The notes under the pieces are model-generated. The model worked only from the letters and a program-made list of their open reading frames with translations, was not told where the DNA came from and did not search any database. The position numbers were made by a program, and so were the translations under genes. Positions 44,550 through 54,822 of a stretch of DNA of 64,000 nucleotides are shown here, piece by piece (within the stretch, counting starts at the first letter, position 1; the number at the start of each line of letters is the position of its first letter). Source of the DNA: Sarocladium kiliense (lineage: Eukaryota; Ascomycota; Sordariomycetes; Hypocreales; Sarocladiaceae); assembly GCA_030734395.1 (NCBI GenBank), contig JAUZTG010000029.1, positions 7,130,001 through 7,194,000 of the forward strand, read 5' to 3'.

Positions 44550-45040
44550 GAGATGGGCTAGCCTGCCAATGTCGCAATAAATATACTCGGCATGACTGAA
44601 AGCACTTTGTCAGGAGGTACAGCCCAAACCCCTCTAGGCCGCCGTCTATAAACGCCTGCAAAAATTGTCAATCTGCTTCAACTTGGGATCGAGGCACCAG
44701 GCGCTCATGGGAAGCCGGAACTTCCGCTCAGTAACGTCGACGAAGCCCGCCTCGTCCGTGAGATCCCGCATGCGCGAACCAATGGCGATTTTGAACCTCT
44801 TACCCAATTTTCCGCTAGCCTCCTGGAAGACGCCGTTCCAGCGGTAGAAGATGTGCTCACGGTCGGTGACGACGTCGGAGTGAGCGCGGATATCGTGTTC
44901 GTGGTTCTCCAACCAGCCACTGGGCCTAAGGTGGCGGTAGGCCCTGTTGTAAAGGGCAGACCAGTCATCGATGCTGCCGTAGAGGTCGTTGATGTGGATG
45001 TAGTCGAAGTGGTCGGGCGGCCAGGGAAAGAAAGTTGATT
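44550..45040 (-). pseudogene. LaeA-like SAM methyltransferase, 5'-truncated and frameshifted
   Basis: Minus-strand frames read PPDHFDYIHINDLYGSIDDW, YRHLRPSGWLENHEHDIR, FYRWNGVFQEASGKLGKRF, MRDLTDEAGFVDVTERKF and then, after a +1 shift near 44655, FIDGGLEGFGLYLLTKCFQ. This order matches the C-terminal half of the LaeA/UMTA-type methyltransferase family. The N-terminal SAM-binding motif (DxGCGTG) is absent upstream of 45040. The truncation plus the shift make this a dead copy. Confidence 0.75.
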
Positions 45041-45213
45041 CATTTAACCGCTGGTCCGACAGGCTTTGTCCTGGAAATCAGAAAGGGATCCGTCATGGCA
45101 CTGGAGCTTCTTACCATATTTGTAGAAAATGTGAGAGATAGCTTAGTGTGACTATCAGGACTTCGCGGCTGGCGGTGATGAGACAATTAAGATCTAGGAT
45201 GAAGCAATAAGCG

Positions 45214-45690
45214 CATGCTTGCAGCCGCTGGAGGGCTATATCAATTGGGTGACCTCAGTAGTGTTCTTAGCGGACGGTCAGCGTCTGGGAATAGGCTCGG
45301 AAGACAAGACGCTCAAGATCTGGGATGCAGCAACAGCACGTGCTTGCAGACGCTCAGCATTGGCAGAACATTCCATCGAATTTCATTCGATTTAAGAACT
45401 AGCACGCGCCTTTCGACAGAAATTGAGCTTCTAAACTTAGAAATACCGAATCTGGCGCCTACTATTGGCCTCTAGTCGACGGAGGAGGCTATTTTACAGC
45501 CTGCTAGCCAGGTTTGGTACAGCTTAAGCAGGGACGCGGTATGGGTTGTGAAGGATGGAGAGAGAATGCTTTGGTTGCCTTCGGAATATCCCCCGGTGGA
45601 ATCAGCTGTCCTGGGATCGGGGGTAGCTGTTGGTTGTTCGTCGGGTCGCATTTAAATGATGAAGTTTTCATTATGCAAGGCGAATGCAGG
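45214..45690 (+). pseudogene. WD40 STAND protein fragment
   Basis: One WD40 unit is readable (CLQPLEGYINWVTSVVFLAD, then SEDKTLKIWDAATA). Further on, in another frame, comes a tail reading SRDAVWVVKDGERMLWLP and ending GSGVAVGCSSGRI. The same two pieces, repeat unit and conserved C-terminal tail, occur in the complete gene at 58.4-62.9 kb (RDRVWIMKDTRRLLWLP, GSAIALGCPSGRV). The NACHT domain and most repeats are gone. Confidence 0.75.
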
Positions 45691-45899
45691 TCGATACCCG
45701 TCATTGGGTGCGTCCTAGAAATTGTAGATGGCTTATGAGAGGGCTTTCCGAGGCGACCTAGCTAACCTTGAATCATTGACAACCAAGTCAGGAGCAGGAG
45801 AACATCCACATCATACATCGTTCCTCCTTGAAAGGGATTCAGGCGGGTAATCATTCTGGACATTCTATTGCGGCAACGTCAATCCGCTGGTGCCTTGAT

Positions 45900-46235
45900 T
45901 TGGAAGGTTCCTACGTAAAATCGGGACAGAATCAGTTAGATACCTCCAGCATTCGGAGCATTAGCCAGCCATATTTCGTTTAACGTTAGCCAAATTCATA
46001 TAGCTTAGATAGCATTAATACCTGAACCCGAACCCTAAGGCTATATAATACAACCTCTCTATAACCTAGCCTCATTAAACTAGCTTCTTTCCAACTTCTA
46101 AGCTAGTGCTATTACCAAACCAACATTTTACCTAGCTTACTAGATGAAAAAAAGCTATACCTTATTAGGCTATTTTTTCTACCTTTTTTCCTCTCTTTCT
46201 TACTTATTACTAACCTTTCTAGCTAGTTTTTCCCA
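45900..46235. mobile_element. AT-rich, RIP-like tract
   Basis: About 330 bp is very AT-rich (many CTAG, TATA and CTTA words) and has no coding potential. It stops where the SDR frame starts. The composition is like that of the tract at 27.8-28.2 kb. It is probably a mutated repeat that replaced the 5' part of the SDR gene. Confidence 0.4.
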
Positions 46236-46648
46236 ACTTCGATATCAATGTGAAGGGTTCAATCTTCACTGTCCAGAAGGGACTGCCGCTGATGGGCGAG
46301 GGCGGCTCGATCATCCTGACAGGATCGAGCGCCGGCACTAGTTCCCCCGGATTCAGCGCCTACAGCGCGAGCAAGGCAGCAGTGCGCAACCTCGCACGGA
46401 CCTGGGCAGAGGACCTGAAGGGCACCGAGATCAGAGTGAACGTGCTATCGCCCGGTCCGACAGCTACCGAACTTGCGGTGGAAGCGCTAGGCGAGGAAGG
46501 TATGAAGGTCTTCGCTTCACTAAATCCGCTTAAGCGCATGGCCGATCCGGCGGAGATCGGAGCCGTGGCTGCTTTTCTTGCATCAAATGATAGCAGCTTT
46601 ATGACCGCCAGTGAGGTCGCTGCTGATGACGGCTTAGCGCAAATCTAA
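46236..46648 (+). pseudogene. Short-chain dehydrogenase, 5'-truncated
   Basis: The frame FDINVKGSIFTVQKGLPLMG, GSIILTGSSAGTSSPGFSAY, SASKAAVRNLARTWAEDLKG and RVNVLSPGPTATE shows the classical SDR fold from strand 4 onward, with catalytic Ser (GSS) and YxxxK (YSASK). It ends ASEVAADDGLAQI. The cofactor-binding TGxxxGxG segment is missing; before FDINVKG the sequence is the AT-rich tract. The usual GxxxxxDGG near the C-terminus has become VAADDG. It is a clear remnant of a full SDR. Confidence 0.8.
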
Positions 46649-47532
46649 TACGCTACACACGATTATGGGTCTGCTTGATGTATATCTTGCGCTTGTTACA
46701 ATTCTAGTTGAAGGATGCTAAGCTAAGCGGCTGGTGGGATGGTTCAATCTATAACAAGATAGACTATCAGATGGCATTTATAAATTACCGTTACAGTTGG
46801 AAACATGGCCGACTATATTTCCGATCCATAGTTCCCAAATGCTTTGGCTGCATCTCAAAGACATAGCCCCTAGACTGCTCCTTTAGGCATTCTTATCTAG
46901 GCAACGTCATGCTCTTATGGCGGATTTCATTCTTGACCTAGGGACCTACCTTCCGCGGACCTGATACCGGTCCAGCGAGTACACAGTGGCTTCTGCAATC
47001 ATCTCCAAATGCCGTCTTCATGCTGATCCACATATTCTCGACGCCATACTAGCAAAGTATACCTCCCGTGGCACTACATATCTGAATTGTCTCGTATTGG
47101 TTCGCAGAGGTTCAGGACATGGATATATCCTATATACACCTGCCGTGTCATAGATAGCCGAGTTCAACTTTGCCATTCCATACCCACTACGTACGGGTAT
47201 GGTCCCGAACATTCGGCAGACCACAGCGGTCCTTTTACTGCGTCCTCCCAATTTAGGGGGGCCAGCCCCCAACATTCCAAGTAGTGCCAGCGCCACAGTT
47301 CATTTTGACAGCAATGACGTTGAAGCTAGTTAAGACCGACAGTTAGCAAACAGAGTAAACGGTGACCTGTTCCCGGGAACCTACTTTCCGGTATCAAATT
47401 GCTGGCCTGCCATCAACGTGTCATAATAGAGACAACTGTTGCTGATTCGTCGCACGTAACTGATAATGAGGTTCGTGTGCAGAGCCCATGTTAAGTCGAA
47501 ACCCTATACACTGTTGTTAGTGAGATGCTACG
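46649..47532. other. No gene recognised
   Basis: A single minus-strand ORF (47296-47018) has no motif. The stretch is otherwise of mixed composition without coding signal. Confidence 0.4.
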
Positions 47533-48140
47533 TTAATGGGGGATTTCCATCCCTACATCGTTGCAAATCGCAATTCCGGCACTATACGAGCAGCTGATCC
47601 GTGCACACAGACGTGGGGCAATGTTGAGATAGGCGTTGATTCTTTCTAGATAAAACGCTCCGTCCTGGAAACGCCCGAGGTGGGCGCCGTTGAGGTGACC
47701 ATGGCACACCGGGTCGCCCTGTATATCTCGCTTTTCAACGGTCTCATCATCCTGCGTGACGTTCTGCGGAGGGAAGTCCTCCAGGTAGTTGGGGTTCAAG
47801 GCGAGGACCTCGGCGTAGACATCCTACACGTCCTGCATTAGAGACGCAAACACTGTGACGAAGGAACCCAGACCTGGCATACCTCAATAGTGCCGGTAAA
47901 ATGCTGGCGTTCCTCTCCGGGGAAGACCTCGACCTCCCACTGCGGCTCTGCGATTGGGAAGGGCGCTTCGGAGGCAGGGACGATTTTAGCGCCTTCGATG
48001 CCAGAATCAACATGTTCGCTCCCAGAAGGGAGGGTAGCCGCCTGTAAGTTCTCTATTAGCATGTGAATGCCATAGGAGAGCAGTGAGGTACGGACCGTGA
48101 CGGCAAGAGCTAAAGCAGGAAAAATGCCCGAGAGTCTCAT
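47533..48140 (-). CDS. Small secreted protein (tentative effector-like)
   Basis: Three exons (48140-48096, 48041-47883, 47823-47533) give 164 aa. Splicing out the first intron (GTCCGT..TTACAG) produces the signal peptide MRLSGIFPALALAVTAAT. The mature part has an acidic middle (QWEVEVFPGEERQHFTG) and a C-terminal domain with PVCHGHLNGAHLGRF, then LCARISCSYSAGIAICND. That cysteine/aromatic layout resembles a family of fungal secreted proteins ending in GRVSCSWNSAIWWCND. The first donor is non-standard and the tail is shorter than usual, so the model is tentative and the gene may be decaying. Confidence 0.5.
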
Positions 48141-48980
48141 CCTTGGTACAGTTTTGGTTGAAGTTGTCTTGCGGTTGGGTTGGGCAAAAGAAACAGATGT
48201 TCAAGCGGCGGCGGGGACGCTTAATTTATATCTGTGGGCACAGACAAGATGCCCGCAAGTTCGAACTTGCCCAGCTCCGGTTCATATCTATCACAACCAT
48301 CTCTTACTCGATACTCCACGCCAGGTCTCCTCGTCCGTCTCAAGCGAATGTAGTCGCTCAACATGGACTCTTGAAGCTACAATTGGCCAAACCGATCATC
48401 GTCAAATTGTAGTGACAGTAAGCACTAGTTGAATTACAGTGTTGGTGATAGTAAGCACTAGTTGGACTACGGTGCTGGGGCATATCTTGAGGACCCGGGT
48501 CTACGTGAACGCCGGTCAGGCCTTCGAAGTCGACTGCCAAGCCTTCATCTTCATGCTCTAATTCGTCTGCTTCTATAAGACGATGAGGTTCGGCCCTTCC
48601 GCGTACAAAGCTTTCCCGCAGAAAGATAAAACTTGGCAGAATGATAAGTCAGTCTCACGTCAGATTCAGATTAGAGTTGAATCGTGACCACAACAATTGG
48701 GCCTTTGGCCTCTTAGTTGTAGAGAGAATCACTAGTAGGGGCGGGGACGAAGCTCCGTGTTATGTAGGCTGGTCAGAACTCTGAGGCTAAGGCTACTACA
48801 GGATGACAGGTAGGCGCAGGGCCTATCAATCTTGGAATTCCACTGCTCTCATTAATGGCCAGTCCTCGCTAAAGGCCTATGAATAGTAATCAACTTGTAG
48901 TAATTAGCTAGAATGATGTGAACGCTGCCACATCAACCAAGTTATAACCTCTCTCTGATTCTTACATTCTGTCACAGGAA
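48141..48980. other. Intergenic; short tandem duplication
   Basis: A 38-bp unit containing AGTAAGCACTAGTTG is present twice (about 48418-48490). No gene was recognised. Confidence 0.4.
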
Positions 48981-48984
48981 AGTC

Positions 48985-49195
48985 GATAAGGAGACATTAT
49001 ATCCTTCGCAATAGGAAGGGGCTGTGCATGCAGCAAACTGGGGACTAGATCGGAAGCCAGCACTAAAGTACCATTACTTTTGGCAATGGGAAGGGGCTGT
49101 GCATGCAGCAAACTAAGGAGCAGAATGGAAGGTAGCACTGAAGTTCCCTTGACATTGGCAATGGAAAGGAGCTGTGCGTACAGGAGACGTTGGAG
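48985..49195. repeat. 75-bp tandem repeat, about 3 units
   Basis: CAATAGGAAGGGGCTGTGC (49009), CAATGGGAAGGGGCTGTGC (49084) and CAATGGAAAGGAGCTGTGC (49159) begin successive 75-bp units with drift. The period is a multiple of three, and the minus strand has a 25-aa repeat (LLHAQPLPIAK). Confidence 0.75.
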
Positions 49196-49207
49196 GCCGG
49201 TGGTAGA

Positions 49208-49371
49208 GTTCGCAAAAAGTTCCCTTGTGTATTGCTTATAAGTCCCCTGACTATGTCTTTTGAAACTCCATCGCATCTTATCTTGCCAAGTTCGCAAAAA
49301 GTTCCCTTTTATATCGCTTGTAAGCCCTCTGGCTATATCGTTTGAAACTCTAACGCATCTTACCTTGCCAA
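49208..49371. repeat. 82-bp tandem duplication
   Basis: Two copies of an 82-bp unit start GTTCGCAAAAAGTTCCCTT (49208 and 49290) and end CATCTTACCTTGCCAAG or a close variant. They lie immediately after the 75-bp repeats. Confidence 0.75.
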
Positions 49372-49773
49372 GTGATTCTCCCTATCTCATACGACGGAAG
49401 CATTTTCCAACCTTGCGCAATTAAGAATTCTCGCGCTTCCACATGCCCCCTGTAGCTCAAATTAAACCTCTCCGCGGATATCTCATACTCCGGGGAGTCC
49501 CGCAGACGCAACAACCCAGACGGGACTGTGTCACTCTTGTCAGCATCCCGACTCCGTCTCAGATCATGCTAATGATGATAAACTTCGAAGGCCACCGGTC
49601 CATCAAAGGGGGTCATACCAGTCTACACGTGGACCGAGATGAGCTCCCCGACAAGTTCCTCGTCAAGTACTACCTGCAAACGCATGCCAAGCAAGCATAT
49701 GATGTATCATTATTTGCCCCACGCTTTACTAGCATACCACCCTCAGCAGGAGCCATTCCATGCCCTCCGATAC

Positions 49774-49994
49774 CCGAGCTGGATCTCATGTCGTGACAAT
49801 GGCCGTGAACCTCTTCTGGGCCTTGCTCAACATGCACCTAAGTCCCGCCCGATATGCACATTCGACCGCCAGACCCATATCATGCCGAATCACTTCACCG
49901 ATCACTCCGTGCCGGGCTGCAAGGACCACAATACCCCGAATCGATGGGCTGATCCCGATGTCCCGACACTGCCAACAACGGGTTTCAGACACGC
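49774..49994 (+). repeat. Dispersed repeat R2, third copy (partial)
   Basis: In direct orientation it matches 39332-39554 at about 90 percent, from CCGAGCTGGATCTCAT to GGGTTTCAGACACGC. It lacks the outer 280 bp of the R2 arm. The flanking sequence 49443-49773 is a plus-strand ORF without a recognisable domain. Confidence 0.8.
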
Positions 49995-50131
49995 CAGACG
50001 AGTGTTGATTTCTTCAGAATAGTGGGTCTCTGCGCCCTCCGAGTAGCAAGTGACCTTAAATACCACCTAAATCTGTTCTCGCGCCGAACCTACCCTTCCT
50101 TTCCGTGCTTTCTAATTCAGCTCTTGCCAAA

Positions 50132-52087
50132 ATGCATCCAATGCTCCGAATTGAGCCCAACTCTGCGAAAACCTGGGCAGATCCTCCCACGACCGCTGAG
50201 AAGACCCCAGCGCCAATGTTGCGAACCATGTACCTACCAGCACGACACCTGAACCTCTCCCGCGGCGATGGAGGCGGACATTCATCCTCAGGTCATTCCT
50301 CCTCATATTTGCCCGATCCTCATCACATCGCTTTACATCGTCATGTGGCGCCACTTCATGGCATACAATGCTGGTGAACTAAAATTTGGCTCATCTGGCC
50401 ACCAATGGCTCTTCTACGCTTGGTTCATCATTGGTGTCTTTGGCTTGAGTTGGGCCAAGGACGGTCTTCTTGGTGTCGAGGTTGCCATGCTCCAGATACC
50501 GTATTGGAGGGTTCATGACCATACAACACTCGCGATGCACATGGACAATTGCTGGGTCGGGCCTGCCGGATGGTTTTACTGGATACGATACGTTGGACGT
50601 GAACGACGTCTGGATGGCCATAGACTCTTGATCTTGCTGTCATGTCTCAGCTTTCTGATGTTCATTGGCCTGCCGCTGCCGGGTCTCACACTCGGCCTTT
50701 CTGAAGGCTTCATCACGTCCTCGGTAACCCCTCTTGTGGTCGGCCGCGCCAAACAGAACTTCAATGAACGAAGACCAGAGACCATGCTCGACTTGCTGGT
50801 CAACTGCTGGAGAATTGGATCTCTACCAATACTCCCGGGGTATGGTGTCTTGTACACACCGTCAAACGTTTCGCGGAGCGACTACGACAGTCTAATCCAA
50901 TTTCCCAATACCCTCCCCTTGGATAAAACCGTACCGGAAATATTCTCGGCTCCCCAAGGTACAAGTCCCATCGCAGGAAAGCCATGGGGTCTCCGAACCA
51001 GTTACAATTGTTCAATAGTGGAAGACGCTTCGATGTTCAATGTCTTGAATCAAAGGTCATTCTCAGTCTTGGATGTGAGCATAAACAGTTCTATGCGAGA
51101 AAATCTCAATACCATTCGGACTACTCCTTGGGCCATTCTTGAAACGCCATCCGCGAACTCATCAATCTCTGCCTTTATCTCGTCACTGTATACTGGCCCT
51201 GGCATTAACCTCTGGAGTTACGTTGAAATAGGCAAGAGCGAGGTTCAACCAGGAGACTACGAGACTGGCGACACCCCTCCTGTCAATCAATCGGACATAT
51301 ATTACAACAACTATGAGGGAGTGATTGAATATTTGCTTTGGCAGTTCTTCAACTTGACAACGGCACATGGATCCGTAATGAGAATTTCTTCCGCGTTAAC
51401 AAGACAAATGGTACCGATGGCCTTGTACATGGAAACGCAACATTGCTGATTATCTTGGCTTTGGGGGCGACTCAGTTGCGGACTTAGCCATTCGGGAGGT
51501 TCAGTCAGTCCCGGATCCCATTGGAGTCCGGTGCGAACATGTTGCAGCGGTTGGCACAGCCAAGCTGGAGCCTGAGACGTCTTCATTCAGTTCGTTCACT
51601 CCTGAGCCCCCGCTTTGGGACATTAACGCCCAATACCGAAACAGTCCCCTCGGATCCTCTATCGCAGAAGTCCTGACAGCTCGACTTTTTGAGATTCTGA
51701 CTTCCACGAGTTCTCCGCCCCCCCGTGATTATTTCTAACTCTCCGGCATTCGAGACATTTGTCCAGCCACAGATATTATTGAAATCCATTTCGTTGCTCT
51801 ACGGTCTCGACGCCTTGCACATTATGTACGATGGCGGTACAAATGGATTTGAGGGTGCCTGGTTAAGTGAGAATATGACATCATCGGCCAAGGGATGGAT
51901 AATTACTCCAGCAGACGTTCCTCCTTTTATTCCGCTTATCTTCTTTGTTCCTTGGGCGGCTACCTGCATCGTACTAGCAGCACGCTACGGATTCGTCTCA
52001 AGATCGAGTGACAAGCTAGACGATAAGAGCCTGGCACAGTTAAAGGAAGATCTTGAGAATAGGCTTGGTATTGCTGGGAAGGCTTAA
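50132..52087 (+). pseudogene. Large integral membrane protein, copy A, frameshifted
   Basis: This is a paralogue of 57004-54823. Colinear blocks are HQWLFYAWFIIGVFGLSW, WVGPAGWFYWIRYVGRERRL, LLILLSCLSFLMFIGLPLPG, NVSRSDYDSLIQFPNTLPLD, ETSSFSSFTPEPPLWDINAQ and LYGLDALHIMYDGGTNGFEG. The frame is lost twice in the N-terminal 90 codons (one missing base at GAGAAGACC and one C missing at ATTTGCCCGATCC, compared with copy B). Then comes a deletion of about 100 bp near 51345 with a shift, and a further shift near 51720. The fold has N-terminal helices, a long glycosylatable Asn/Ser-rich outer domain and a C-terminal helix. The family is not recognised. Confidence 0.7.
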
Positions 52088-52584
52088 TGCAGAGAGATTG
52101 CAATAATCTCGTCCTAATACAATGTTGAACTGGGGAGAAGGTTTTGATGGATATGATGTTCTTACCGAGATCATCCCATATAGAGTCTCGAGGCTACTGG
52201 GTCAATATACTCAAAGCAGACGGCAGGAATCTCGTCAAGAGAGTACCTGATCAAATGCGCTGCAGCTATGAACTCCTCGTGGAATGCAGTAGACCATGTA
52301 AGGTCAGTGTTCGAGACGCATCGGAAGACGTTGGATGTTGAGGACCAATACGGCACCGTTCAATATCCGATCGTGCAGCATGGCGCTGATGATGTTCGAC
52401 ATGACCTCCCAGTATTCAGCCCTTTGAACTGCCGATTGCCGGCGTGCAAGTATTGCAGGTCAAAATTTACTGTCTAGTTTCGATCTATGAATAAGAGCTG
52501 GACGCAGACCTGACGGATATCCATTGCATTGCCAATCTTTCCATTCTTCTCAAGAGGTGGCATGATCTGTTGAATTCGACTGCC
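52088..52584. other. No gene recognised
   Basis: This is the gap between copy A and the next membrane gene. One short minus-strand frame (52356-52171) has coding-like character but no known motif. Confidence 0.35.
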
Positions 52585-53697
52585 TTACGCCTTTAGAACG
52601 GGTTGAGGAGCGTGTGTTTCGTACACACCGGAACAGCTGGTCTGAGAGTCGATCTGTTCTGACCTCGTTGTTCTTCTCGCCAGACCATTCAATTCGTAGC
52701 TCAAGACAGCCCGGGTAAGAAGAGCAGCAAACACAAAGCTATAGATGACAGGCAAAGAGTCGGCCAATGGTATAAGAACAATACTACCAATAAGAACAGT
52801 ACCGAGGATGATGTGAAGTCCACCGGCCAGTCGGGCGGCGGTACCCAGAAGCTGCTGCAGATATTTCCGATCCTGTCGACGCTCAATCCTAACATCCCGA
52901 CCTTGACCACAAGGAGTCAGCTCATCAAGGATGAACTCACCCAACCGGCTCCTCGGTTTAATCGTAGTCCGGCGGAAGGTCAGGGCAGAGACGACGAAAC
53001 CGAGCAGGTAAATGGGCAGGTTCAAAAAGGCCCATCCAAACAGCGTGGCCGTCTCTGGTAAGCCAGGAAGGTAGACAACCAACGGGGCTAGTGATACGGC
53101 GTGATATGTGAACCGGTAGACTTGGTAGAACAGGTTTCCGGCCGCCCCCATGGCGATCGCATACTCGACAAGAGACACAAGAACCTGGACAACGAAATGT
53201 TTCTCTTCTAGAACCTTTATTGGTATCAATGGTGCACCATCTTTGCTCACTTTTTCCAGGATCTCCTCAAAGTCAAACTCGGTCGGGTTGGGGGACATTA
53301 ACCCAAAGCCCAGGAACGTGGCAAGGACCGGTCTTCGGGTGCTCAAAAGGCTAATCTCGGCCATGCTGGGTCCGAATTGTACCAGGCCCGCGGGTAGGAG
53401 CGCCAGCAGAATTGCCGTCACGGCCATATTTGCCTTGTTCATCTCTCCATAGGCGTTCAAGATACAATCCATCTAGTCGCCGGAGTAAATGTGCGCTCCG
53501 CCTGTTTCATGGAGGCTCTCATTGAAATAGTCTGCAAACTGTTTGGGACATTCTTCATGGAACCGTGGCTTGGAATATTGCTCTACCGTCGGAAAGAAGT
53601 ATCGGAACTGAGAACGGGAACGATCGAGGGTTGCGGCGACTATGGATACGCATAGGACGTAAGCTGCCAGGAGGTAGGTTATCTGGAAGCGATACAT
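52585..53697 (-). pseudogene. Multi-pass membrane protein with in-frame TAG
   Basis: From the ATG at 53697 the frame starts with a signal-anchor (ITYLLAAYVLCVSIVAA) and reaches HIYSGD. It meets TAG at 53475-53473, then continues in the same frame MDCILNAYGEMNKANMAVTA, PAGLVQFGPSMAEISLLSTR, VYRFTYHAVSLAPLVVYLPG and LGTVLIGSIVLIPLADSLPV to the stop at 52585. Without the TAG it would be 370 codons with about six helices. The family usually has an aromatic residue at this point, so TGG-to-TAG is the likely change. Function is unknown. A single nonsense codon could also be a sequencing error or readthrough. Confidence 0.55.
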
Positions 53698-53703
53698 TTC
53701 CAA

Positions 53704-54822
53704 TGATTAGGTTGATGGTGGTTAGAGGTTTTTAAACACGAGAATATTGACCCAGGAATGGCAGAAAGTCTGTGTGCAAATGAAAAAATGAAGGAGACGC
53801 GCCTAGAAGAAATACGTCGCTGAAAACAAGAGATGCACCTCTAGCTCATCTACGTCCAGTGAAGAGGCCCAAGGTGGCTCCTATGTTACATCTCTTGTGG
53901 AGAAGCCGGGGCTGAAAGACAAGGGATGATTTGAAGGCTGAACACAGACGAACGAAAATGTGCTCATCAAATCGAAATGATGAATATTTTCTCACATTGT
54001 CTTGGCCTATATAGTGGGCCTCTCTAAAATTAGTGCTGACATAACAATCGATTTGCCGTATGCGGAGTGCCTTCGCATACGCCGTCATGTTCTCCGATAG
54101 ACCCACTATATGCCGAGGATGTGATAAACCCATTGAAAGGCATGGCAGATCGAAAGAACAAGGATCATGTCAGAATCGCTTGCCGGAGCGATGCAGAGCA
54201 AATTGTTTCAGTGCCCTTATGCTCTTTTCTTTTCGGGCGAAGGAGGTTGGCGCAATCGGTAAGCTGACCAACACATATCTACCCTTACCGGGCTTGCGAT
54301 GCTAGGGTGCGCACAGGGTGCGTAAAGGCTGCGGTCGCGGTTTCTTTCAGGGTACTCATGCCGAAAAGTGAGCACAGTGCGACTTCAGAAATACTGGCTG
54401 TAGGAAGCTTAGCCATCCACATCCCCCCCCTCTCACGCTAACCATATTGGTTGATCTGTTGATTCAAATGTACCGATTGGCACGGCGACATGGTATTGAT
54501 CACCTTCTGCAGCGACCACAGAGCTGTTGATAGCTCTACAGTTCTAGTTAACAAGTGAAGGGCTTATATGCCATTAGTTCGTCAATGTTTAGATGGCCAA
54601 GAGCTTAGTGAGTGGCTTGTAGGGGACTGCGCTGGAATGCCACCCGGAATGGACGTCAGTTACCCTGGGCCATTTCGCTACGCGCCTGAAATAGTTTCAG
54701 TCGAGACTTGCCAGAGGAGTGCAGGAGACATTCAGCAAGAGATTTCATGACGAAGAGAATAAATTTATGTGCGTGAAGTTCAGATTGATCTAAAGGCAAA
54801 GTCCCTATATTTACGCATAGTA
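53704..54822. other. No gene recognised
   Basis: Intergenic sequence with an imperfect palindrome near 54059-54080 (ATGCGGAGTGCCTTCGCAT). Short ORFs on both strands lack motifs. Confidence 0.4.

Noticed and set aside
32382..46648. A complete Starship element spanning the accessory genes
   Set aside because: Only a broken DUF3435 remnant is present. No intact captain, direct repeats at both ends or defined boundaries are visible.
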